DNA of 15,253 nt from JBDNFP01 sp041689775 (GTDB lineage: Bacteria; Bacteroidota; Bacteroidia; Cytophagales; Spirosomataceae). The stretch's first letter is position 1; every line of letters starts with the position of its first letter. The DNA lies in assembly GCA_041689775.1 (NCBI GenBank), contig JBDNFP010000421.1:1-15253 (forward strand), in the 5' to 3' direction. The translations under genes and the position numbers were made by a program. Below are positions 1 through 7,150 of the stretch, one piece after another. The notes beneath the pieces were generated by a model. It searched no databases, had not been told where the DNA came from, and worked only from the letters and a program-made list of their open reading frames with translations.

Positions 1-235
1 CAAACTCTTTCGGGTTGGTAGTTTAAAAATCCTGGATGTGATGATTAAAGTCACAAAAGCCATGATGCCCACCAATGATGAAGTATTTCCACCCTGGCAG
101 GGAATACAAGATATGCGTAGTATGTTGAGCGGGATTGTAAAGATGAACCAGCTCAATAATGAGCGGTACCCAGGTATCCAATGGACCACCGTGCAGGAGG
201 TAGTAGCTTCCCGCCTGGTTTCTGTCTCGAAGTGA
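1..235 (+). CDS. C-terminal end of a probable NmrA-like NAD(P)-binding protein (5' cut by window edge)
   Basis: The frame is open from the left edge (first full codon at 2) to TGA at 233-235, so this is the last 77 or so residues of a longer protein. The GTG at 38 and ATG at 41 are internal codons, not starts. The visible tail contains DEVFPPWQGIQDMRSMLSG, then NNERYPGIQWTTVQEVVASR. From memory this block resembles the C-terminal substrate-side region of NmrA/SDR-like NAD(P)-binding oxidoreductases of Bacteroidota and Proteobacteria; the Rossmann part lies outside the window, so the family cannot be verified here. It is followed after 66 bp by a hydrolase gene on the same strand. The coding call is secure, the product tentative. 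Confidence 0.5.
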   Translation, partial: KLFRVGSLKILDVMIKVTKAMMPTNDEVFPPWQGIQDMRSMLSGIVKMNQLNNERYPGIQWTTVQEVVASRLVSVSK

Positions 236-301
236 TCTCCTTATTCAATATTTTTCCCTAACTTTCCCCTAAACCCTTTACTCTTAAAATTACCCACGAT
301 T

Positions 302-1231
302 GTGAAAAAACTACTCCTTAGTATCACCGCATTCATAGCCCTCATTTTACTGTTTTTTGGGTATACCGACCGCTCCGTGGATGACCTGAAAGAAAAATAT
401 GCTACCTACCCGTCTTCTTTTATTGATATGGACGGCATGCAGGTACATTACCGGGATGAGGGTTTAAAAAAAGATAGTCTCCTTCCCATTGTGCTGATCC
501 ACGGCACCGGTTCGAGTTTGCATACTTTTGATGAATGGACCAACGATTTAAAATTCGAGAGAAGAATACTACGAATGGACATTCCGGCCTTTGGCTTAAC
601 GGGGCCATTTCCTGACAAGGACTACTCCATTGATCATTATGTTGACTTTATCCAGCATTTTCTGGTCGCAAATGGAATAAAACGTTGTATTCTGGGTGGT
701 AATTCTTTGGGGGGAAATATCGCCTGGCAATTTACCACCAAGTACCCCCACATGGTCGATAAACTTATTCTGATCGACGCCGCTGGCTACCCCATGGTCT
801 CAAAAAGCGCGCCGATCGCGTTTCGTATCGCCCGGATACCCGTTCTAAACAACATTCTGACTTTCATTACGCCCCGTTTTATGGCAACATCAAGCGTGGA
901 AAACGTGTACGCCGATAGGTCAAAGGTGACGGGTGAACTCGTAGATCGTTATTTTGAACTTACCCTTCGGGAAGGAAACCGACGGGCGCTGATTGATCGT
1001 ATACAACTGCCTTTGGATAGCACCGCCTATCCTAAAATAAAATCCATACAGCAACCTACACTGGTATTATGGGGTGAGCAGGATCTCTTAATTCCGGTGA
1101 GTGTAGCCCAGCGATTCCACGAAGATCTACCCAACGACACCCTAGTTATCATGAAAAATGTAGGGCACGTACCCATGGAAGAAAGCCCAAAAGAAAGTCT
1201 CGCGATTATTAAAGCATTTTTGAAAAAATAA
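302..1231 (+). CDS. Membrane-anchored alpha/beta hydrolase
   Basis: A 309-residue alpha/beta-hydrolase-fold protein. Residues 3-20 form one hydrophobic segment after MKK, an uncleaved signal anchor or signal peptide, so the catalytic domain probably faces the periplasm. The oxyanion motif HGTGSS is at 67-72. The nucleophile elbow GNSLGG puts Ser135 as nucleophile, with probable Asp261 (WGEQD) and His289 (NVGHVP) completing the triad. These are hallmarks of the HGG/HGTG group of esterases, haloperoxidase-like and C-C-bond hydrolases; the substrate cannot be deduced. The start is GTG at 302, chosen because it alone includes the complete N-terminal membrane segment; the first in-frame ATG comes more than 40 codons later. 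No Shine-Dalgarno sequence is visible, which is common in Bacteroidota. The next gene follows after 53 bp in the same direction. Confidence 0.9.
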   Translation: MKKLLLSITAFIALILLFFGYTDRSVDDLKEKYATYPSSFIDMDGMQVHYRDEGLKKDSLLPIVLIHGTGSSLHTFDEWTNDLKFERRILRMDIPAFGLTGPFPDKDYSIDHYVDFIQHFLVANGIKRCILGGNSLGGNIAWQFTTKYPHMVDKLILIDAAGYPMVSKSAPIAFRIARIPVLNNILTFITPRFMATSSVENVYADRSKVTGELVDRYFELTLREGNRRALIDRIQLPLDSTAYPKIKSIQQPTLVLWGEQDLLIPVSVAQRFHEDLPNDTLVIMKNVGHVPMEESPKESLAIIKAFLKK

Positions 1232-1284
1232 GTCGGTATTAGAAAAGAAGCCTGCGGTACTTATAGAAGTATCTTTTTCAATTT

Positions 1285-3078
1285 ATGCTAGCACCTTTCT
1301 CTATGAAGCTACGATTCGCTTTACTCCTTCTCTACCCTATTCTTTTCTCTCCTGATGTTGTCAGGGCACAAACCACGGAAACTCCGGTAGTTTTCTCTTG
1401 GTGGAATCCTACCCGAGCTGATGCTCCCGTCTTGGAAGGTCAGGCCTGGCCCAAGGAGGTAAAACACTTCTATAACCGACTCCCCGGCCGGGCCGAAGGA
1501 AAGGTAAGGCAGTCAGTCTGGGATTTGGGTCGGCAGGCAGCCGGATTGATGTTACGCTTCCGGGCCAACGCTGGTGAAATCAAGGTGCGGTACGTGGTAG
1601 AAGGGCGTCAGGCTCTCCCTCATATGCCCGCCACGGGGGTTAGTGGACTGGACTTATATGCTATTTCCAGCGATGGAGACTGGCGTTGGTGTACGGCAAA
1701 ATACGCTTTTGGCGATACCATTGAGTATCATTTCCGGAATATTGAACCAAACGATAACTACCATAAGCTAGGCCGGGAATACCGGCTTTACTTACCACTT
1801 TATAGTCCTGTCAAATGGATGGAAATTGGCGTACCGGAAGGTAGCTTGTTTACTCCTCTCGCCGTTCGCTCCGATAAACCAATCGTTATCTACGGCACTT
1901 CGATTGCGCAGGGAGCTTGTGCTAGTCGCCCTGGCATGGCATGGCCTACCATACTCAGCCGAAAGCTAGACCACCCATTATTGAACCTTGGCTTTTCCGG
2001 TAATGGGCGACTAGAACCAGAGGTTTTGAGTATGATCAACGAAATTGACGCCACCGTTTTTATCCTGGATTGTCTCCCCAACCTTGTTAATCCCGAAGAC
2101 TACCCTCTGGATACCGTGTACACCCGCGTTTTAAACGCCGTTAAAATGATCCGACAGAAGCACCCGGCCACGCCCATTGTTTTGGCCGAACACGCTGGCT
2201 ATACCGATGAAGCCATCAATCCTAGCAGTCGAAAACGCTATTCGGTGGTCAATGAGGTTATTCAAAAAGCCTACGCTCAGCTCCGAGCCGAAGGGGTTAT
2301 GTACCTGTACCTGATCCCTAAATCAGACTTTGGCCAAGACATCGAAACTATGGTGGACGGTACGCACCCCAATGACCTTGGTATGATGCGCTACGCCCAA
2401 GGTTACGAAAAATCGCTCCGAAATATTCTTCGAGAACCACAAGGTGAGGTCAGTACGACCCGACCAATTATTCAGATGCGGGAACCGGGGAACTATGATT
2501 GGGAGGCTAGGCACCGGGAGATACTCCGTATGAACCGCGAAAACCCACCCTCGGTAGTACTCATTGGCAACTCCATTACTCACTATTGGGGTGGACTCCC
2601 GAAAGGTCCCATTGCCCGGGGAGCAGAATCTTGGAAGGAAACCTTTGAACCAAGAAATACCCTCAACATGGGCTACGGCTGGGACCGAATTGAAAACGTG
2701 CTGTGGCGGGTGTACCACGGTGAGCTGGATGGGTACAAGGCTAAGCAGATTTACGTCATGATTGGCACCAATAATTTTCAGCTAAACTCCAACGAGGAAA
2801 TTCTGACGGGATGGCGTATGCTGATCGAAGCAATCAAACTCAGGCAGCCGGAGGCAACCCTGACCATGGTGGGCGTCTATCCCCGGCAACAACAAGAGAA
2901 CCGGGTAAGGGACCTCAATCTACAATTGGCCCAACTAACCCAAGATATGAAAGTGAAGTACCTGGATGCGGGGAAGATACTTTTAAAATCAGATGGTACT
3001 ATTAACGAAGCTCTCTTTACCGATGGTTTGCACCCAAACACGGAGGGCTATAACCGATTGGGTACTCAGTACCGATAA
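1285..3078 (+). CDS. Secreted tandem SGNH/GDSL esterase (GxDLY domain plus two SGNH domains)
   Basis: A 597-residue exported protein with two SGNH-hydrolase domains. A signal peptide lies in the first 29 residues and ends VRAQ; ATG 1303 (MKLRFALLLLYPIL) is an equally plausible start. Residues about 35-195 are the N-terminal beta-rich GxDLY-type domain, with its signature GLDLY at 121-125. Domain 1 (about 198-380, lipase-GDSL-3 type) has GTS with Ser206, the Gly/Asn block GFSGNG at 236-241 and DGTHPN with Asp358 and His361. Domain 2 (about 420-597) has GNS with Ser430, the Gly block near GYGWDR at 463-468, GTNN with Asn496, and DGLHPN with Asp580 and His583. Both active sites look complete. 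Relatives remove acetyl or other acyl esters from polysaccharides; that substrate is inference. The C-terminus stops soon after the catalytic His, slightly shorter than usual, with no sign of a frameshifted extension. Confidence 0.9.
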   Translation: MLAPFSMKLRFALLLLYPILFSPDVVRAQTTETPVVFSWWNPTRADAPVLEGQAWPKEVKHFYNRLPGRAEGKVRQSVWDLGRQAAGLMLRFRANAGEIKVRYVVEGRQALPHMPATGVSGLDLYAISSDGDWRWCTAKYAFGDTIEYHFRNIEPNDNYHKLGREYRLYLPLYSPVKWMEIGVPEGSLFTPLAVRSDKPIVIYGTSIAQGACASRPGMAWPTILSRKLDHPLLNLGFSGNGRLEPEVLSMINEIDATVFILDCLPNLVNPEDYPLDTVYTRVLNAVKMIRQKHPATPIVLAEHAGYTDEAINPSSRKRYSVVNEVIQKAYAQLRAEGVMYLYLIPKSDFGQDIETMVDGTHPNDLGMMRYAQGYEKSLRNILREPQGEVSTTRPIIQMREPGNYDWEARHREILRMNRENPPSVVLIGNSITHYWGGLPKGPIARGAESWKETFEPRNTLNMGYGWDRIENVLWRVYHGELDGYKAKQIYVMIGTNNFQLNSNEEILTGWRMLIEAIKLRQPEATLTMVGVYPRQQQENRVRDLNLQLAQLTQDMKVKYLDAGKILLKSDGTINEALFTDGLHPNTEGYNRLGTQYR

Positions 3079-3339
3079 ATCGAAACAAGGCTGCCGTGCT
3101 ACAACTTAAAAGTCTTGAATAGCCGAGAGCAATTAGGTTGTTAGTCGCTGTATCTTATGATCATTTCGTACAAACTAAGACTTCACACGTACCCAAGTTC
3201 TATTGCAGAAGTCGTTTTGGTTGAATGAATCTTACGTGAAAAAATAAAATACTGATTATCAATTAATTATAAGAAATAACGACTATAAGTTGATCGCTAT
3301 CAACTCCTTTTCTACCTTGACTCGTATTTCTGAGCGACC
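3079..3339. other. Intergenic stretch with a short hairpin
   Basis: 261 AT-rich bases between the esterase gene and the GNAT remnant, with no convincing open frame. The one structure I see is a perfect 7-bp inverted repeat, agttgat (3288-3294) / atcaact (3299-3305), with a 4-nt loop, followed on the plus strand by ccttttct. It could be a weak intrinsic terminator, but it is far from the esterase stop and only 34 bp before the GNAT start, so its role is uncertain. Confidence 0.35.
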
Positions 3340-3824
3340 ATGCAAATTCAAATAGGTATAAGGCCTGAGCACCGGGAAGAGACGATCCGATTGTATGCCA
3401 TGGCCTTGGAGAGAAAATTTCAAAAAATTCTGGGTAGCCCGGAAGTCGTGATTGGGTTGATGAAGGCCGGTCTAAACCTGGCCTGCGCGATTTCGACGGT
3501 GACCGAAGAAAATGAATTAGTTGGGATCTCCGGTTTTCAAATGGGTGAAGAATCTCTAACCAAAATCCCATTCAGTAACTTCACTAAGTAATCTACCGGG
3601 GTCAAGGAATTGGGAAGTTACTGTTCAACCAACTAGAAGCTTTTGCTAAGTCAGAAGGCTTTACATCTCTTAAACTAGATGTAATCGACGAAAATCCTGA
3701 TGCCAAATGACTGTACGAAAAAATCGGCTTTGTCCAGACCAACTACCAAAAAGTACCCTTGTTTATTTTTGATCTAATTGGGGTCAGTGAGGTCACGACG
3801 ATGGAGAAAGTACTAAACTCCTAA
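3340..3824 (+). pseudogene. Broken GNAT-family N-acetyltransferase
   Basis: The remains of a GNAT acetyltransferase that would have used acetyl-CoA to acetylate a small molecule or protein. The N-terminal part (3340-3588) reads MQIQIGIRPEHREETIRLYA through to SNFTK and then meets TAA at 3589-3591. In a different frame, from about 3591, the sequence resumes with the acetyl-CoA-binding motif A (YRGQGIGKLLFNQLEAFAK), then DVIDENPDAK, a TGA at 3708-3710, LYEKIGFVQ (motif B) and a plausible natural C-terminus ending at TAA 3822-3824. In intact relatives, as I recall them, about 45-55 residues separate the two halves, including the core beta-strand before motif A. So the junction near 3588-3594 is an internal deletion with frame change, not a simple 1-base slip. 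The TGA is best explained as CGA (Arg) to TGA. No functional enzyme can be made. Confidence 0.85.
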
Positions 3825-3857
3825 ATTCGTGGATACCTTAGGCCAAGGGTAGTTTTT

Positions 3858-3876
3858 AAGAGATTATCTCTTTTTT
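3858..3876 (+). terminator. Possible weak intrinsic terminator
   Basis: The 6-bp inverted repeat aagaga / tctctt (3858-3863 and 3867-3872) with a 3-nt loop runs directly into a T tract ending at 3876. It lies 34 bp after the GNAT remnant and 23 bp before the next start codon. The stem is AT-rich and short, so it may be inactive, or may act in the leader of the downstream gene. Confidence 0.3.
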
Positions 3877-3898
3877 ACAAAATCAAATCACTATCCCC

Positions 3899-5227
3899 AT
3901 GCCCACTACCCGACGTGAATTTCTGAATAACTCTTCCAAAATAGTAGCGGCGGCTGGTTTGGGCGGTTTTGCTTCCACCCCTGCCATTGCCAAGACCGCT
4001 CACAGCGCCAACGACAAAATCGTCGTAGCCCTCATCGGTGCCAACAACATGGGGTTTGGCGACCTGAAAAATGCCATCAACCTACCCAACGTTGAATGTG
4101 CCGCCCTTTGCGATATTGACGACGCGGTACTGGCCCGCCGCTCGGCCGACGTGGAAAAGATGCAGGGTAAAGCCCCCAAATTGGTAAAGGATTTCCGGGA
4201 GGTGATGGACGACAAAAATATTGATGCCGTCATCATCGGTACGCCCGACCACTGGCACTGCCTGCCGTTTATCGCTGCTTGTCAGGCCGGGAAGGATATC
4301 TACGTTGAAAAACCGTTAGCCAATAGCATCGCCGAATGTGATTTGATGGTAAAAGCCACCCGAAAGTACCAACGCGTAGCGCAGGTGGGTCAGCAGCAAC
4401 GAAGTGGTGAGCACTGGCAGAAAGCCATGGAATACATCAAGTCGGAAAGTATTGGTCAGCTCCGAAAAGTAAATGTGTGGGGAAATTTCAACTACGGCAT
4501 CGGTCAGGTAGCAGTGCCCGACTCCACCGTACCGGCAGGCGTGGACTTTAATCAATGGCTTGGTCCCGCCCCGCAGCTTACCTTCAATAAAGGTCGTTTC
4601 CACGGTTCTTGGCGGATGTTCTGGAACTACGGTGGCGGACTACTTACCGATTGGGGAGTACACCTACTTGACATGGCCTTGTGGGCTAAAGATATAAAAA
4701 CGCTCCCGCTTTCGGTAATGGCTACCGGAGGCAATTTTGCCTTTTCCGACCACGCCCACGAAACGTTTGATACCATGAACGTAAGCTACCAATTGAACGA
4801 TTTTGTGGTCAACTGGGAGCATACGGCCGGTACCCAAAGTGGCCCGTACGGGCGTTCCTACGGACTAGCCTTTGTAGGGAATGATGCTACCCTGGTCATC
4901 GACCGGCAAGGCTGGGAGGTATTTCCGGAACTGACCAACGGGGGAAAGTCTTATAAAGTACCTAAAATTCCGCCGCAATCCGGCCGAGACTACCACGCTG
5001 AGCACATGAAGAATTTTATTGATTGCATCAAAACCCGGCAAGACCCGGCTTGTACCATCGAAAACGGAGCCTTGGTAGCAAGTTACGCCCACATGGGAAA
5101 TATCGCCTTACGCACTCGGACCCAACTAGTGTGGGATGAGTCAGCCCGTAACTTTGGAAATAACGCAGCTGCCAACGCCTTGATAACACCAAATTACCGG
5201 GCTCCCTGGAAGTTACCAGTTCTTTAA
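3899..5227 (+). CDS. Tat-exported Gfo/Idh/MocA family oxidoreductase
   Basis: A 442-residue NAD(P)-dependent oxidoreductase-like protein of the Gfo/Idh/MocA family, whose members oxidise or reduce sugars and related polyols or act on glycosides. The N-terminus has a twin-arginine signal (TTRREFL at 3-9, then a hydrophobic stretch to about residue 31 ending AIAKTA), implying folded export to the periplasm with bound cofactor. The Rossmann domain starts at about 40 (KIVVALIGANNMG; the usual GxGxxG is GANNMG), followed by CDID at 71-74, TPDHWH at 115-120 and the family EKP motif at 137-139. The C-terminal alpha/beta domain has GGGLLTDWGVHLLD at 245-258, with the conserved Asp and His of the active-site region. 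Length is normal for the secreted subfamily. The next gene starts 35 bp downstream on the same strand, so the two are probably co-transcribed. The exact sugar substrate cannot be deduced. Confidence 0.92.
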   Translation: MPTTRREFLNNSSKIVAAAGLGGFASTPAIAKTAHSANDKIVVALIGANNMGFGDLKNAINLPNVECAALCDIDDAVLARRSADVEKMQGKAPKLVKDFREVMDDKNIDAVIIGTPDHWHCLPFIAACQAGKDIYVEKPLANSIAECDLMVKATRKYQRVAQVGQQQRSGEHWQKAMEYIKSESIGQLRKVNVWGNFNYGIGQVAVPDSTVPAGVDFNQWLGPAPQLTFNKGRFHGSWRMFWNYGGGLLTDWGVHLLDMALWAKDIKTLPLSVMATGGNFAFSDHAHETFDTMNVSYQLNDFVVNWEHTAGTQSGPYGRSYGLAFVGNDATLVIDRQGWEVFPELTNGGKSYKVPKIPPQSGRDYHAEHMKNFIDCIKTRQDPACTIENGALVASYAHMGNIALRTRTQLVWDESARNFGNNAAANALITPNYRAPWKLPVL

Positions 5228-5262
5228 CAACTCATGACCTTGTCCTTGATTACTAACACTTT

Positions 5263-6168
5263 ATGACTTTTTTTAGGTTAAAGTACTTTACCTTACTGGT
5301 TTGGGGATTCGTTTTATCCGCACCGATATGCGCTCAAACTCAAGTAAAAGAGTCCTTTATTTCCAAGGTTATCAAACTGACCCCCACCTCTACCTGGAAA
5401 CTGGTCGAAAGCATACCTTTATCGTTTCCCGCTCACCATCCGCAGGGTATGGTCAAAATCGGGGACTTTTTCTGTATGTCTTCCGTGGAGGTTATCGACC
5501 GAGCCGAGGGCAAGGGTGTGGGACACCTTTTCAAATTTGACTTAAACGGAAAGCTATTGGCTGATGTAGTACTTGGAGAAAATGCTGCCTACCACCCCGG
5601 CGGAATTGATTTTGATGGGAAGAACCTGTGGGTACCGGTAGCTGAGTATCGGCCAAATAGTACATCAATCGTTTATAAAGTGGATCCTTCAACCTTACGA
5701 ACGGAGGAAGCATTTCGGTTCAACGATCATATTGGAGGTATTGTCCACGATACCGACTCCCACAAACTCCATGGCATAAGTTGGGGTTCGAGAGCCTATT
5801 ACAAATGGGCGCTACCTAATGAGAACAAGCCAATCCCAAACCCGCAGTCAGCTAAGGGTATTACTAACTCCTCCTTCTACATCGACTACCAGGATTGCCA
5901 TTACGTAGGAAATAACCACATGCTATGCGGAGGTTTAAAAACGTACGGCAACGGGAATGCAGTGTTTCGCTTGGGAGGTCTGGAATTAGTGAATTTAAGT
6001 AGTCACCAAGCAGTGTATCAGATTCCACTTGCGCTCTACGCTCCCTCCGGCCGACCCATGACCCAAAATCCATTTTGGCTGGAAATTACTCCGAACGGGC
6101 TACGTGGCTATTTTGTACCCGATGATGATCAGGCTACCATGTATGTATATGAGGTTGAGGTTAATTAA
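5263..6168 (+). CDS. Secreted beta-propeller-like protein (DUF6454-like)
   Basis: A 301-residue protein with a clear signal peptide (residues 1-25, hydrophobic core FTLLVWGFVLSAPICAQ, cleavage likely after CAQ). The mature part has repeated short beta-type segments: HPQGMVKIGDFFCMSS (about 58-73), GHLFKFDLNGKLLADVVLG (about 87-105), HPGGIDFDGKNLWVPVAEY (about 111-129), IVYKVDPSTL and HIGGIVHDTDSHKLHGISWG. This is the pattern of a six-bladed propeller related to the DUF6454 group; that family name is from memory. No catalytic motif is evident. It lies 35 bp after the exported Gfo/Idh/MocA gene, so a shared role in extracytoplasmic carbohydrate handling is a reasonable inference. Its stop at 6168 faces the convergent HAD gene across 86 bp without a strong terminator. 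Confidence 0.8.
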   Translation: MTFFRLKYFTLLVWGFVLSAPICAQTQVKESFISKVIKLTPTSTWKLVESIPLSFPAHHPQGMVKIGDFFCMSSVEVIDRAEGKGVGHLFKFDLNGKLLADVVLGENAAYHPGGIDFDGKNLWVPVAEYRPNSTSIVYKVDPSTLRTEEAFRFNDHIGGIVHDTDSHKLHGISWGSRAYYKWALPNENKPIPNPQSAKGITNSSFYIDYQDCHYVGNNHMLCGGLKTYGNGNAVFRLGGLELVNLSSHQAVYQIPLALYAPSGRPMTQNPFWLEITPNGLRGYFVPDDDQATMYVYEVEVN

Positions 6169-6254
6169 AATTAACAAAAGAAACTCATAACTACTTAACT
6201 TTAAACCCACTAACTCCTAAACTCTAAACTCATCAACGTCTTTACTCGTCAATT

Positions 6255-7100
6255 CTAAACGACCGCCGACTCGCAAACGTAGGTAGGTATGATACCAGTA
6301 CTTAATATTTTTAGTACCACTTCATCTTTTTGGGTATTTCCCGTCAGCACCAGCGCGGTATCTAACCCAAATTTATTTCCCCCCAATATATCGGTATGTA
6401 GAGTATCTCCTACCATCAAAATATCTTTCTTACTGACATTCGGATAATTCTTGATATGCTCGTATGCAAAAATAAACATCTGCGCATCAGGCTTTCCGAA
6501 GCGAATGAAATGTCTACCTAGAATATTTTCAATCATATCAGCCACGGCACCAATCGCGATAGCTACCTCGCTGGAAGACATAGGGTACGTTCGGTCGGTG
6601 TTTGCTACTACTACCGGAATATTTCTTTTTCTTAGCAAATTGACTGTCTTTGAAAGATCCCGGTTCCAGTCAAATCCTTCATCGTCGAGCATTACCAAGG
6701 CGTTCACATCCGATATAGATCGCAAATCCATATCCCTGATCGCCATGGTTTTCAAATCAAGGGTTTCCAGGTAATGCGCCGATGCCTGAGTACCCAGGTA
6801 CGCCACCGTCCCTTTTTCAACTTTCAGATTCAGGTACTCCCGGGCGAGCATCCCGGAGGAAATGATGCATTCCGGCACGATATCATACAAGCCAAGGCGG
6901 TGGTACGAGGCCGCCAAGTCTTGGGGGCTGCGGGAGGCATCGTTGGTTATAACATAAAAGTCTTTTTTCTTCTCACGTAGGTACGCAAACGTATTTTCAA
7001 TTCCGGGTATAAGGGTATTATGGGTTTTCAGGACCCCGAAAGCGTCAAAAAAAATGACGTTATACTTTTCTATAACGGTTTTGAAATTATCAAGATGCAT
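6255..7100 (-). CDS. HAD superfamily class IIA hydrolase (NagD-like)
   Basis: A 281-residue cytoplasmic phosphatase-like protein. HAD motif I is FFDAFGVL, giving nucleophile Asp19, but position +2, usually the acid/base Asp, is Phe21. Motif II is ITNDAS (Thr52, Asn53), motif III is Lys203 in FGKPD, and motif IV is GDTLHTDILGG (Asp232, Asp237). The cap between motifs II and III (about 75-195) is of the C2 type of NagD-like enzymes. A D-x-W/F-G-V motif I is known to me from a HAD-IIA subgroup annotated as TIGR01459-like; whether these are fast phosphatases is unclear. It is the last gene of the minus-strand run ligase-kinase-HAD, starting 49 bp after the kinase stop, so it probably acts on the product of that kinase. 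The ATG at 7100 puts motif I at the usual distance from the N-terminus. Confidence 0.88.
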   Translation of the reverse strand: MHLDNFKTVIEKYNVIFFDAFGVLKTHNTLIPGIENTFAYLREKKKDFYVITNDASRSPQDLAASYHRLGLYDIVPECIISSGMLAREYLNLKVEKGTVAYLGTQASAHYLETLDLKTMAIRDMDLRSISDVNALVMLDDEGFDWNRDLSKTVNLLRKRNIPVVVANTDRTYPMSSSEVAIAIGAVADMIENILGRHFIRFGKPDAQMFIFAYEHIKNYPNVSKKDILMVGDTLHTDILGGNKFGLDTALVLTGNTQKDEVVLKILSTGIIPTYVCESAVV

Positions 7101-7124
7101 TACGATAAGTTTAATGAATAAAAG

Positions 7125-7150
7125 GACAGTGAACCATTGAGTCCACTGTC
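7125..7150 (-). promoter_or_regulatory. Hairpin between kinase and HAD genes
   Basis: A perfect 7-bp inverted repeat, gacagtg (7125-7131) / cactgtc (7144-7150), with a 12-nt loop, begins at the last base of the kinase stop codon. Read on the minus strand it is followed by CTTTTATTC. It could be a leaky terminator or an RNA-processing or stability element that lowers HAD expression relative to the upstream genes. The T tract is short, so this is tentative. Confidence 0.35.

Noticed and set aside
2323..2718. A 131-codon minus-strand open frame inside the tandem esterase gene
   Set aside because: It is fully antisense to well-conserved SGNH sequence and has no recognisable motif.
4201..5260. 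High frequency of the palindrome GTAC (about seven by eye in this kilobase, roughly four expected at even composition)
   Set aside because: It falls mostly in codons for Val, Tyr, Thr and Pro and seems spread along the window, so codon preference explains it well enough without a full count.
6169..6254. Repeated aaactc/taaact-like strings between the convergent propeller and HAD genes
   Set aside because: They are short, irregular and AT-rich, with no fixed unit or stem; neither a repeat array nor a terminator can be supported.
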